Notes under the pieces: generated by a model | Database searches by the model: none | Told to the model about the DNA's origin: nothing | What the model saw: the letters and a program-made list of their open reading frames with translations, nothing else | Shown: one piece after another, positions 1-6,321 of the stretch | How positions within the stretch are numbered: the first letter of the stretch is position 1 | Layout: each line of letters starts with the position of its first letter | Program-made: the position numbers and the translations under genes | NCBI RefSeq assembly: GCF_029024925.1 | Contig: NZ_CP118962.1 | Span: forward strand, 1,706,001-1,770,000 | Length of the DNA: 64,000 nt | Reading direction: 5' to 3' | Origin: Enterococcus faecalis | GTDB taxonomy: Bacteria > Bacillota > Bacilli > Lactobacillales > Enterococcaceae

Positions 1-151
1 AAAAAGCAAACTTGAAGGCTAAATCAACAGACAAGTTATTCTGACACCATTGCAAATATAAATTACTAAAAATAATTAATAAGATGAACCCGATTCCATA
101 CAAAAGGTAGCGGTAAGGCCATCGTCTAAATTTCTCAACTCTCTTTTTCAC
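1..151 (-). CDS. N-terminus of a membrane protein, truncated by window edge
   Basis: A reading frame opens with GTG at 151, about six bases after an AGGAG ribosome site, and runs off the left edge with no stop, giving about 50 residues. A basic start (KKRVEKFRRW) is followed by one clear hydrophobic helix (about residues 17-33), so it is an inserted membrane protein. The layout resembles the first helix of LTA-synthase-family (multi-TM sulfatase) proteins, but too little is visible to assign it. The frame and start are well supported; the family is a guess. Confidence 0.5.
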   Translation of the reverse strand, partial: MKKRVEKFRRWPYRYLLYGIGFILLIIFSNLYLQWCQNNLSVDLAFKFAF

Positions 152-265
152 ATCGATCTCCTATTCAAAAACTAGTAATGTATTTATTTTATGCTTCTTG
201 AAAAAGAATGTAAAGAAGTAGCTAGCAAAGAAGTCTAAGGAATGGTAAAGAAAAAATGTTATTTG

Positions 266-294
266 TTGCAAAAATAATTTTCCAGTGGTATAGT
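266..294 (+). promoter_or_regulatory. Sigma-A promoter of the 49-residue orphan gene
   Basis: A TTGCAA -35 box (266-271) and a TATAGT -10 box (289-294) are separated by 17 bases. A TG dinucleotide one base before the -10 makes it an extended -10. The start of the downstream small gene is about 65 bases away. Assigned from sequence consensus only. Confidence 0.6.
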
Positions 295-359
295 AACAAT
301 GGAATTTCGTTATCAGTTATCGTCGCCTTTTTAGAGTACTTTATGAAAGGAGAATAACT

Positions 360-509
360 ATGACTTACAAAGTAAAAAACATTCAATACCGTATTCAATT
401 AGACACAGACAAAAATATTTTCATTGTTTTCGATGCAAAAAATGAAAGTAAAACAGCAACTGGTCACACAATTGAAGAAGCAATTGCACACTTAAAACAA
501 TTAAACTAA
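360..509 (+). CDS. Small uncharacterised protein, 49 aa
   Basis: The frame starts with ATG at 360 behind an AAGGAG ribosome site, encodes 49 residues and stops at 507-509. It begins MTYKVKNIQYRIQ and ends EEAIAHLKQLN. There is no signal peptide or membrane segment. The first half looks like two beta strands and the end like an amphipathic helix, so it is probably a small soluble alpha/beta protein. A consensus promoter precedes it and a terminator follows, so it is its own transcription unit. I do not recognise a family and propose no function. Confidence 0.7.
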   Translation: MTYKVKNIQYRIQLDTDKNIFIVFDAKNESKTATGHTIEEAIAHLKQLN

Positions 510-563
510 GGAGTGACAAACATTTCCATGCAAGACCCTTTAGGTAGTTATTTAAGCTAAAAG

Positions 564-599
564 CCGTTTAGTAAAGAAAAAATACTAGACGGTTTTTTT
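564..599 (+). terminator. Rho-independent terminator of the 49-aa gene
   Basis: Ten-base arms (564-573 and 583-592, one G-U pair) close a 9-base loop and are followed by seven T (593-599). It ends the preceding small transcription unit before the DUF1801 gene. Confidence 0.8.
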
Positions 600-659
600 G
601 TATCCTCTTCGCCTTTTATTTTTTACATAGTATACTGAAACAAACGGAGGTGTTTTTAG

Positions 660-1019
660 ATGACCATCATTGCAAACTATATACGCCAGCAATCCCAACA
701 TCAAACACAGTTAACAGAAATCTACCAAGCAATTTTAGCGGTTGTTCCTCAGGAGACTACTGAAAAAATTGCTTATGGAATGCCGACCTTTTACTTAAAT
801 GGCAATTTAGTGCATTTTGCGGCGGCCAAGCAACATTTAGGTTTCTATCCTACGCCATCAGCCATCCAACGTTTCAGCAAAGAATTACGCCCTTTTAAAA
901 CCTCGAAAGGTGCCATTCAATTTCCCTACACGCAAGAGTTACCTCTTTCGTTAATACAGGAAATAGTTAAATTCCGTGTACAAGAAAACATGAAGAGCGT
1001 GGGACAAAAATCACTTTGA
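660..1019 (+). CDS. DUF1801 / YdhG-like (iron-chaperone-like) protein
   Basis: A 119-residue protein behind GGAGGTG. Features typical of the DUF1801 fold are a helical N-terminus, the segment EKIAYGMPTFYLNGN (about residues 36-50), then LVHFAAAKQHLGFYPTPSAI and a PYTQELPLSLI stretch before a final helix. Some family members are called intracellular iron chaperones or frataxin-like; no activity can be inferred here. The last eight or so codons, including the TGA, lie inside a dispersed repeat (993-1220), and the stop falls in the loop of that repeat's hairpin. The C-terminal SVGQKSL is therefore repeat-derived. Confidence 0.8.
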   Translation: MTIIANYIRQQSQHQTQLTEIYQAILAVVPQETTEKIAYGMPTFYLNGNLVHFAAAKQHLGFYPTPSAIQRFSKELRPFKTSKGAIQFPYTQELPLSLIQEIVKFRVQENMKSVGQKSL

Positions 1020-1220
1020 ATTTTTGTCCCACGCTCAAAAACTGATAAACGGCGGGAACAGAAGCAACTCCTTCGGAAATAAGCCGAAATTCTCCAAAAA
1101 TTAAAGAACAATTTTCGGAAATTCCTTCTTATTGCTGAGAAACACTATTTGCAAAGCAAATAGATGTTAAATAGTACCTACTTGGTTCTCGGAGTTAAAC
1201 ACTTCTGTCCCGACCTCTTC
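993..1220 (-). repeat. Dispersed intergenic repeat, copy A (with 53-bp extra segment)
   Basis: Read on the minus strand it starts AGAGGTCGGGACAGAAGTG and ends in a 17-base-arm hairpin (995-1011 with 1020-1036) whose arms contain GGGACAAAAAT. A second, inversely oriented copy lies at 32543-32720. The two match closely except that this copy has a 53-base segment with its own palindrome (CTATTTGCTTTGCAAATAG). The terminal hairpin can act as a terminator in both directions. It fills the whole gap between the convergent DUF1801 and DUF2200 genes. Confidence 0.85.
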
Positions 1221-1569
1221 ATGTTCTTAAAATTTTTTCCATCGCTTTTCCCTTGGCCAATTCGTCGATTAATTTATCTAGGTAACGGATTTTTTGCATT
1301 AAAGGATCTTCAATTTCTTCCACGCGATAGCCACAAATTACGCCTTTGATCAATTGGGCGTTTTCATTAAAATTGGGTGCTTCTTCAAAAAATGTTTCCA
1401 TCGTTACTTTTTGAGCCAATTGTTGTTGCAACCCTTTTTCATCATAACCAGTTAACCAGTAAATAATTTCGTCAACCTCCGCTTGCGTTCGATTTTTACG
1501 TTCTGCTTTTTGGATGTATAGCGGGTAAACACTGGCAAAGGTCATTGTATAGATTTTCGGTTTTGTCAT
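1219..1569 (-). CDS. DUF2200 family protein
   Basis: A 116-residue soluble protein with the signature pieces of DUF2200: [19 protein letters not shown] at the start, [17 protein letters not shown] in the middle, and a conserved end with [16 protein letters not shown] and [20 protein letters not shown]. Function is unknown for the family. Start ATG at 1569 has an AGTAGGA ribosome site. Its stop touches the edge of the dispersed repeat. It lies about 70 bases downstream of gfrF in the same direction and may receive read-through. Confidence 0.85.
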   Translation of the reverse strand: MTKPKIYTMTFASVYPLYIQKAERKNRTQAEVDEIIYWLTGYDEKGLQQQLAQKVTMETFFEEAPNFNENAQLIKGVICGYRVEEIEDPLMQKIRYLDKLIDELAKGKAMEKILRT

Positions 1570-1642
1570 TGGTTTTCCTACTTTCTGAAGTATTCTCTCT
1601 TCAGTCTACCACAGGCTTGCTGGAAAAAGAGGCTATTTTGTC

Positions 1643-2647
1643 TTAGTAATCAAATTGACGATAATAACGACGAATCTCTAATGGGTGACAATTTAATTTT
1701 TCTACATGCGCATCAATGCGTTGCGTTACCGCATGCATTAGGAGAAATGAAACAACTCGGCCACGATATTTTTCACTAATTCCTGGAAGTTCATACGCTT
1801 TCGAATCAATAATTGTATAATTGGCACAGATTTTCGGCAATAATTTTGCTACTCGTTCTGCCAACGGTCGCTGCTCGTCTTCTCCAATAAACAACGTTAC
1901 TGGCGTAGTTTCATCTACAATTTCTAGCGTTCCATGTAAGAACTCTGCTGCATGAATTGATTTTGAACGAAGCCAACTTTGCTCTTCCCAATAGCACATT
2001 GCATAAGAATAGACCGCTCCCCATTGGTTTCCTGCGCCAATAAAATAGTGAATGCTATCATGACGATGTTTTTCCGCAAAAGCTAAGCCAAACGCATCGG
2101 CACTTTTTTCGGCTTCAGCTAAACCTGTAGGCAAATATTCTTCCAATTCTTGGTAATAATTTTCGTAATCTGTAAATTCGTTGTTTTTTTGCATTAAACG
2201 ATCAGCTACCATAAAGAACTTGATTTGCTCAGTTCCTGGAGCTGGATAAGTCACCACATAATCACATAAATCTGCTAAAAGACTGTCTTTTGCATCGATA
2301 AAACCAAATAACGTTGCGCCGACCTTTTTGATTTCTTGAACGGCTTGCACCACTTCTTGTGTTGTCCCAGTAACGGAAGACAAGATGACGAATGATTTTT
2401 CTGTTAAACGTTTATTGCCTGTTGTGTAATACTCAGCAGCATGTTGAACATAGATTGGTAAATTACTTTTTCCATTCGCATAAGTAACTGCTTGCATGGC
2501 TGAAGCATAAGTACCGCCGATTCCTAAATAATAGACCGCATCAAATCCTTTCGTCCAAACTTGATCAACAACTTTTTCAACATCTGAACGCAAGGCTAAG
2601 GCACCTCGTATGTCTTTGATTTGTTGTTCTTCATTAAATTTTAACAT
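1643..2647 (-). CDS. gfrF: SIS-domain fructosamine-6-phosphate deglycase (GfrF/FrlB-like)
   Basis: A 334-residue protein with two SIS (sugar isomerase) domains. The first contains YLGIGGTYASAMQA (about residues 40-53) and SSVTGTTQEV (about 90-99). The second contains the family block HAAEFLHGTLEIVDE, which parallels E. coli FrlB, as does the C-terminal RRYYRQFDY. FrlB-type enzymes split fructoselysine-6-phosphate into glucose-6-phosphate and lysine; in the gfr operons of Salmonella and E. faecium the GfrE/GfrF pair handles PTS-phosphorylated glycated amino acids. It overlaps gfrE by 7 bases (TGTTAA over ATGTTAA), so the two are translationally coupled. The exact substrate is inferred. Confidence 0.8.
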   Translation of the reverse strand: MLKFNEEQQIKDIRGALALRSDVEKVVDQVWTKGFDAVYYLGIGGTYASAMQAVTYANGKSNLPIYVQHAAEYYTTGNKRLTEKSFVILSSVTGTTQEVVQAVQEIKKVGATLFGFIDAKDSLLADLCDYVVTYPAPGTEQIKFFMVADRLMQKNNEFTDYENYYQELEEYLPTGLAEAEKSADAFGLAFAEKHRHDSIHYFIGAGNQWGAVYSYAMCYWEEQSWLRSKSIHAAEFLHGTLEIVDETTPVTLFIGEDEQRPLAERVAKLLPKICANYTIIDSKAYELPGISEKYRGRVVSFLLMHAVTQRIDAHVEKLNCHPLEIRRYYRQFDY

Positions 2648-3717
2648 GGCTGATTTCCCTCTTTCTTTGCTATTTTACTTTTTAGGACACAATCAAAATC
2701 ATCAAAAATCCGTTGAGATAAATCAATTCCTTTACTTGTAGCTACTTGATACGCCAAATATTGAAATGGAATAACTAACAATAAAGGACTAATTTTTTCT
2801 TCGACATCACTTGCTAAACCTAACGTATTTGATGCTCGCGTTGAACGCGTTGTAATTGTGTAACATTGGCCAACATAACTGGCTAGATAATTTTTCAAGG
2901 CTTGGCTACGTGCTTGAATAGGACTTTGATTCTCAATAAAAAACAAAAGATGTGTAGTATCCGCTTCAAGATAAGGCCCATGCATATAGGCTTCGACTTC
3001 AAATCCTTGGGAAGGTAAGCGAACTGTTTCTGTAAACTTCGTATCAAACTCTTTCGCCGTACCAATATTGGGCCCATAACCAATTGCGATAAATCGTGTC
3101 CCCTCTGTTAATTCTTTTTTCGTTTTTTGCCAAAATTGTTCGGTTTTATAAATCACCGAATCGATTTCCTGAATTGCTTTGGCAAGTTTTGCTAATTCTT
3201 CTTCAACCTCTACTTTTGTTAATTGATGCTTTTGATAGCCCAGTTTCAAACCAAATAGAAATAAATTTAAAAGTGTTGCCGTATAGCCTTTTGTGACAAA
3301 ACCAACTGTTTCAAGCCCCATTTTTAAATCCAGGACTTCATCCACAACCTCCGTAATCGGGCTGGTGACATCACTTGTCAAGGCCACTGTTTTTACAGAC
3401 GTTTGGTTTTTAATTTTTGCAATGGCATCAATTGTTGAAGCACTTTTACCACTTTGCGAAACCGCTACGACCAGATCAAACCGATCATCCACTTTGCCAT
3501 AATGAGCAAAATTGAACGGCTCTTGGATTTCCACATAAATAGGCGCCACTTCTTCAAGGTAAACTTTAGCCGCCTGACAAGCATTATGTGACGAGCCAGT
3601 TGCTAAAATTAGACAGTGCGTGACCTTTGAAACGTCTGTATCAGTTAATTGAAATTGGTTAAGAATCTGAGTTAGGGCTGCTTGCTCCTCATTTATATAA
3701 TCCAGCATCGTTTTCAT
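2641..3717 (-). CDS. gfrE: SIS-domain deglycase (glucoselysine-6-P deglycase-like)
   Basis: A 358-residue SIS-domain protein of the GlmS-like isomerase fold. ILATGSSHNACQAAK (about residues 38-52) is the first phosphate-binding loop, AVSQSGKSASTIDAI the second, and EVEAYMHGPYLEADTT the third block. I start it at ATG 3717 (MKTMLDYINEEQ), nine bases from an AGGAGG site; the longer frame from 3741 would overlap EIID and lacks a site. It sits between EIID and gfrF, in the gfrABCDEF order described in Salmonella and E. faecium, where GfrE is the glucoselysine-6-phosphate deglycase. Which partner takes which substrate is inferred. Confidence 0.77.
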   Translation of the reverse strand: MKTMLDYINEEQAALTQILNQFQLTDTDVSKVTHCLILATGSSHNACQAAKVYLEEVAPIYVEIQEPFNFAHYGKVDDRFDLVVAVSQSGKSASTIDAIAKIKNQTSVKTVALTSDVTSPITEVVDEVLDLKMGLETVGFVTKGYTATLLNLFLFGLKLGYQKHQLTKVEVEEELAKLAKAIQEIDSVIYKTEQFWQKTKKELTEGTRFIAIGYGPNIGTAKEFDTKFTETVRLPSQGFEVEAYMHGPYLEADTTHLLFFIENQSPIQARSQALKNYLASYVGQCYTITTRSTRASNTLGLASDVEEKISPLLLVIPFQYLAYQVATSKGIDLSQRIFDDFDCVLKSKIAKKEGNQPC

Positions 3718-3727
3718 ATTTTGCCTC

Positions 3728-4564
3728 CTAAAATAGACCAATTAATGAGCCAAGAATTCCGACAATTGCCATGCCACCTAAAATCGCTAAAGGTTTTACT
3801 TCTTTTTTCAATAAATAAAAAACAAAACCAAAGGATGCAAGCGGTAATAATTTAGGCATGATATCGTCAAAGATACTTTGAACCGTGACTGCATTTTTGC
3901 CACTTCCGCTGATTGTAATCGGGATAGTTAAATCAATCATGGAGGCGGTCATAGCACCTACCACCATCAAGCCAATTATTGAAGCGCCTAATGTGAGACT
4001 TTCCATCATGCCATTTGCTTGAATTTTTTTGAGAAAACCAGTTCCTAATTTATAGCCCCAACGATTCAGTAAATAACGAACAATCACATGGGGGACGTTA
4101 AAAATGAGTAAAAATAGAATTGGCCCTAACACATTCCCTTGTAAAGCTAACGAAGTTCCAACACCTGTTGCAATCAAGCGTAAGGTTCCCCAGAAAAAGG
4201 AATCACCTAAACCAGCTAAAGGTCCCATTAACGAGGTTTTAATACTATCGATTGTTCCAACTTCAAAATTTTCGTCCAGAACATTTTCTTCTTCCATTGC
4301 AGCATTAATTCCTAAAATAAACGTCACGATATGCGGCGTGGTATTAAAGAAAGCAAGATGCCGTTTTAAAGCTGCCGCCATCTCTTCTTTTTGAGGATAT
4401 AATTTCTTTAAAATAGGGATCATGGCATAGACATAAGCCATATTCATCTGACGTTCATAATTCCATGAAAATTCCATTTGGAATGAACGCCAAAAGACTT
4501 GATTAAGTTCTTTTTTTGTAATTAAGTTTTCTGTCTTAGTTTTAGAAGTCTTCGTCATCATCAA
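3728..4564 (-). CDS. gfrD: PTS mannose-family EIID component
   Basis: A 278-residue membrane protein of the EIID-Man family. The N-terminal block KELNQVFWRSFQMEFSWNYE and MNMAYVYAMIPILKKLYP is diagnostic, followed by LKRHLAFFNTTPHI and GLGDSFFWGTLRLIATGVG, and hydrophobic segments toward the C-terminus. With EIIC it forms the sugar-translocating channel of the PTS. It overlaps the EIIC end by 23 bases. Three consecutive Met codons at the start leave the exact start uncertain by two residues. Confidence 0.9.
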   Translation of the reverse strand: MMMTKTSKTKTENLITKKELNQVFWRSFQMEFSWNYERQMNMAYVYAMIPILKKLYPQKEEMAAALKRHLAFFNTTPHIVTFILGINAAMEEENVLDENFEVGTIDSIKTSLMGPLAGLGDSFFWGTLRLIATGVGTSLALQGNVLGPILFLLIFNVPHVIVRYLLNRWGYKLGTGFLKKIQANGMMESLTLGASIIGLMVVGAMTASMIDLTIPITISGSGKNAVTVQSIFDDIMPKLLPLASFGFVFYLLKKEVKPLAILGGMAIVGILGSLIGLF

Positions 4565-5333
4565 TTACCTCCCCACTTGTTGTTTGTATTGTTTCATTCT
4601 TTCCTTTGGCATAATTCATGATATTCACAACAATTACTGCTGTAATGGCACCCAAAATTGCTACTCCTGTTACAGGTAACTTAAAGTAAGCCATTAAGAC
4701 AAAGCCTAAAAAGAAATATGGCGCCACTTGTTTGTTAATCAGTAAGCGTGCAAGCATCGCAAATCCTAGCGCTGGAATAATCCCAGTTGCAACAGACAAC
4801 CCATGTTGAATAAATTCAGGGATCAGATCAAGTAAGCCTTTAATGGTGTTGCTGCCCACGGTAAATGAAATAGTTACAATGAGCGCTAGCATGAACGATA
4901 AGCCAAAGCCTGCAAGTAAATGCATGCGCTCCACCCCTTTATATGCTCCTTCTTCAGCATACTGATCAGCTTTTTGACTCATGATTGGGATGAGCAAACC
5001 CAAATAAATATTTTTAAGAATCAACGTTAACGTTGCGATTGGCAAGCCTAAGACTAAGGCTGTTTCTGTTCCTGCGCCAGCAGTAATAGCAAACGCTGTA
5101 CCAAGAATCCCACCAGTCACTACATCAGGTGGGATTGATGCGCCCACTGAAAAAGAACCGATGAAAGCTAACTCTAAGGTCGCGCCCATGATTACGCCCG
5201 TTTTGACATCACCTAATACAATTCCGACAAATAAACCGGTTACAATTGGTCTTGAAAGCAACGAGGTTCCTAAAGCATATTCCGACTGCGCAATAAAAGC
5301 GATGCAACCTAAAAGAATCGCTTGTCCTATCAT
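4542..5333 (-). CDS. gfrC: PTS mannose-family EIIC component
   Basis: A 263-residue, very hydrophobic protein with repeated glycine-rich helices typical of EIIC-Man: RPIVTGLFVGIVLGDVKTGVI and GATLELAFIGSFSVGASIPPD (about residues 29-70). It is the membrane channel partner of EIID. The start ATG at 5333 follows AAAGGAG. An acidic C-terminus (GEVIDDDEDF) is encoded in the overlap with EIID. It lies 15 bases downstream of the interrupted EIIB gene, so it is transcribed in the same message. Confidence 0.9.
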   Translation of the reverse strand: MIGQAILLGCIAFIAQSEYALGTSLLSRPIVTGLFVGIVLGDVKTGVIMGATLELAFIGSFSVGASIPPDVVTGGILGTAFAITAGAGTETALVLGLPIATLTLILKNIYLGLLIPIMSQKADQYAEEGAYKGVERMHLLAGFGLSFMLALIVTISFTVGSNTIKGLLDLIPEFIQHGLSVATGIIPALGFAMLARLLINKQVAPYFFLGFVLMAYFKLPVTGVAILGAITAVIVVNIMNYAKGKNETIQTTSGEVIDDDEDF

Positions 5334-5348
5334 TTGTATTTCTCCTTT

Positions 5349-5819
5349 CTACAAGACATTTAATGCTGCTACTTTTTTGTCATTTGGGACTTGTCGAATT
5401 TCAACTTCACAACCATTTGCGACCAATTCTTTAACCATTTTTTCTTCATCCGGTGTGATATTAATTGCTTTAGAAATGTTTCGAGTATTTTCCCTTACTT
5501 TCATCCCTCCTAAGTTAATTTCTTTTATTTCTGGATAAGCAGTAGCCAATCGATAAGCATCTTCTACACTCTCAACTACAATAAAAAGTTTGTATTTTTC
5601 TGTAACACCACTTTTTAGTGCGGCAATCGCATCTTCAATCGTTTTAATGACCAGTTTTACTCCTGCTGGCTTAGCTAGCTTAATGGTTGTTTTTCAAATA
5701 TCATTTTTAGGTACGTCATCATTTGCGATTAAAATACAATCGGCGCCTAAGCCTTGGGTCCATGAAAAAGCCACTTGACCATGTAACAAGCGATGATCGA
5801 CTCTTAACAATTTAATCAT
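5349..5819 (-). pseudogene. gfrB: PTS mannose-family EIIB, interrupted by in-frame TGA
   Basis: Read through one stop, the frame from ATG 5819 encodes 156 residues, the usual EIIB-Man length. It opens MIKLLRVDHRLLHGQV with the phospho-accepting His in HGQV, and the rest is intact to the end. At 5694-5696 the codon is TGA, after VPKNDI and before KTTIKLA. Relatives carry a charged residue such as Arg here, so a CGA-to-TGA transition is the simplest origin. Upstream of it lie 41 codons with the active His; downstream lie 114 codons without it. The transporter should be inactive unless the codon is suppressed. A sequencing error is the alternative. Confidence 0.85.
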
Positions 5820-5830
5820 TTCATTTCCTC

Positions 5831-6250
5831 CTAAAATTCTTCTTCTAAAATTTCTTTACTAGATAACTCATTACAATAACAAAGACTTTCTTGTCCGTTT
5901 TCAACGGCACGTTTTACTAAATCAACTAATGAATCAACAGTATTTATTTGGGTATATATTTCAATTAATGTTGCTAAATTTAATCCTGAAATTAAATGCA
6001 TTGCTTGTTTCCCCACATAATTAAAGAATTCGTTATTCACGCTTCCGCCAAATAGGTCTGTAATCACAATTAATTCATTTTGTTGATTGTTCTTTAAAAT
6101 GTCTTTGACCGTCTTGGCTAAATCATAAGGTTGTTCCATATAAGCGCAAAGACATTCCACATTCTTTGTTTCACCACAAATTAAAGCTAATGATGTCTGA
6201 ATCCCTGCAGCGAAATTACCATGTGTTGCCAGAATAATTTTACGTTCCAT
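5831..6250 (-). CDS. gfrA: PTS mannose-family EIIA component
   Basis: A 139-residue EIIA-Man protein. It begins MERKIILATHGNFAAGIQTS, with the phosphorylated His in ATHGNFA (about residue 10), and has the family block ELIVITDLFGGSVNNEF in the middle. I place the start at ATG 6250 with an AGGTGAAG site. The longer frame from 6295 reads through the sigma-54 promoter and the terminator arm, so it cannot be the translated form. It is the first gene of the PTS operon and passes phosphate from HPr to EIIB. Confidence 0.88.
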   Translation of the reverse strand: MERKIILATHGNFAAGIQTSLALICGETKNVECLCAYMEQPYDLAKTVKDILKNNQQNELIVITDLFGGSVNNEFFNYVGKQAMHLISGLNLATLIEIYTQINTVDSLVDLVKRAVENGQESLCYCNELSSKEILEEEF

Positions 6251-6278
6251 TTTCTTCACCTCACTTACTTCTTTATAT

Positions 6279-6295
6279 AGCAAAAAGAGTGCCAA
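6279..6295 (-). promoter_or_regulatory. Sigma-54 (-24/-12) promoter of the gfr PTS operon
   Basis: On the minus strand it reads TTGGCAC, five bases, then TTGCT, which is essentially the RpoN consensus (TGGCAC-N5-TTGC). It is about 30 bases upstream of the gfrA start and directly downstream of a sigma-54 activator gene with GAFTGA. Regulation by GfrR with RpoN follows from known LevR/GfrR systems. Confidence 0.9.
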
Positions 6296-6308
6296 AAAAG
6301 TGGCACTC
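6287..6308 (-). terminator. Terminator of gfrR, overlapping the sigma-54 promoter
   Basis: Perfect 8-base arms (GAGTGCCA/TGGCACTC) close a 6-base loop and are followed on the minus strand by five T. The 3' arm contains the TGGCAC -24 element, so one sequence serves as the gfrR terminator and as half of the next promoter. Confidence 0.8.
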
Positions 6309-6321
6309 CCTCCTTTTTATT

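Noticed and set aside
926-1111. Frame encoding MFFNFWRISAYFRRSC on the minus strand, and its twin at 32598-32801
   Set aside because: Both come from the dispersed repeat and share the peptide only because the DNA is repeated. No ribosome site and different ends.
6251-6295. Longer N-terminus for EIIA
   Set aside because: It would be encoded by the sigma-54 promoter and terminator DNA, upstream of the expected transcript start.
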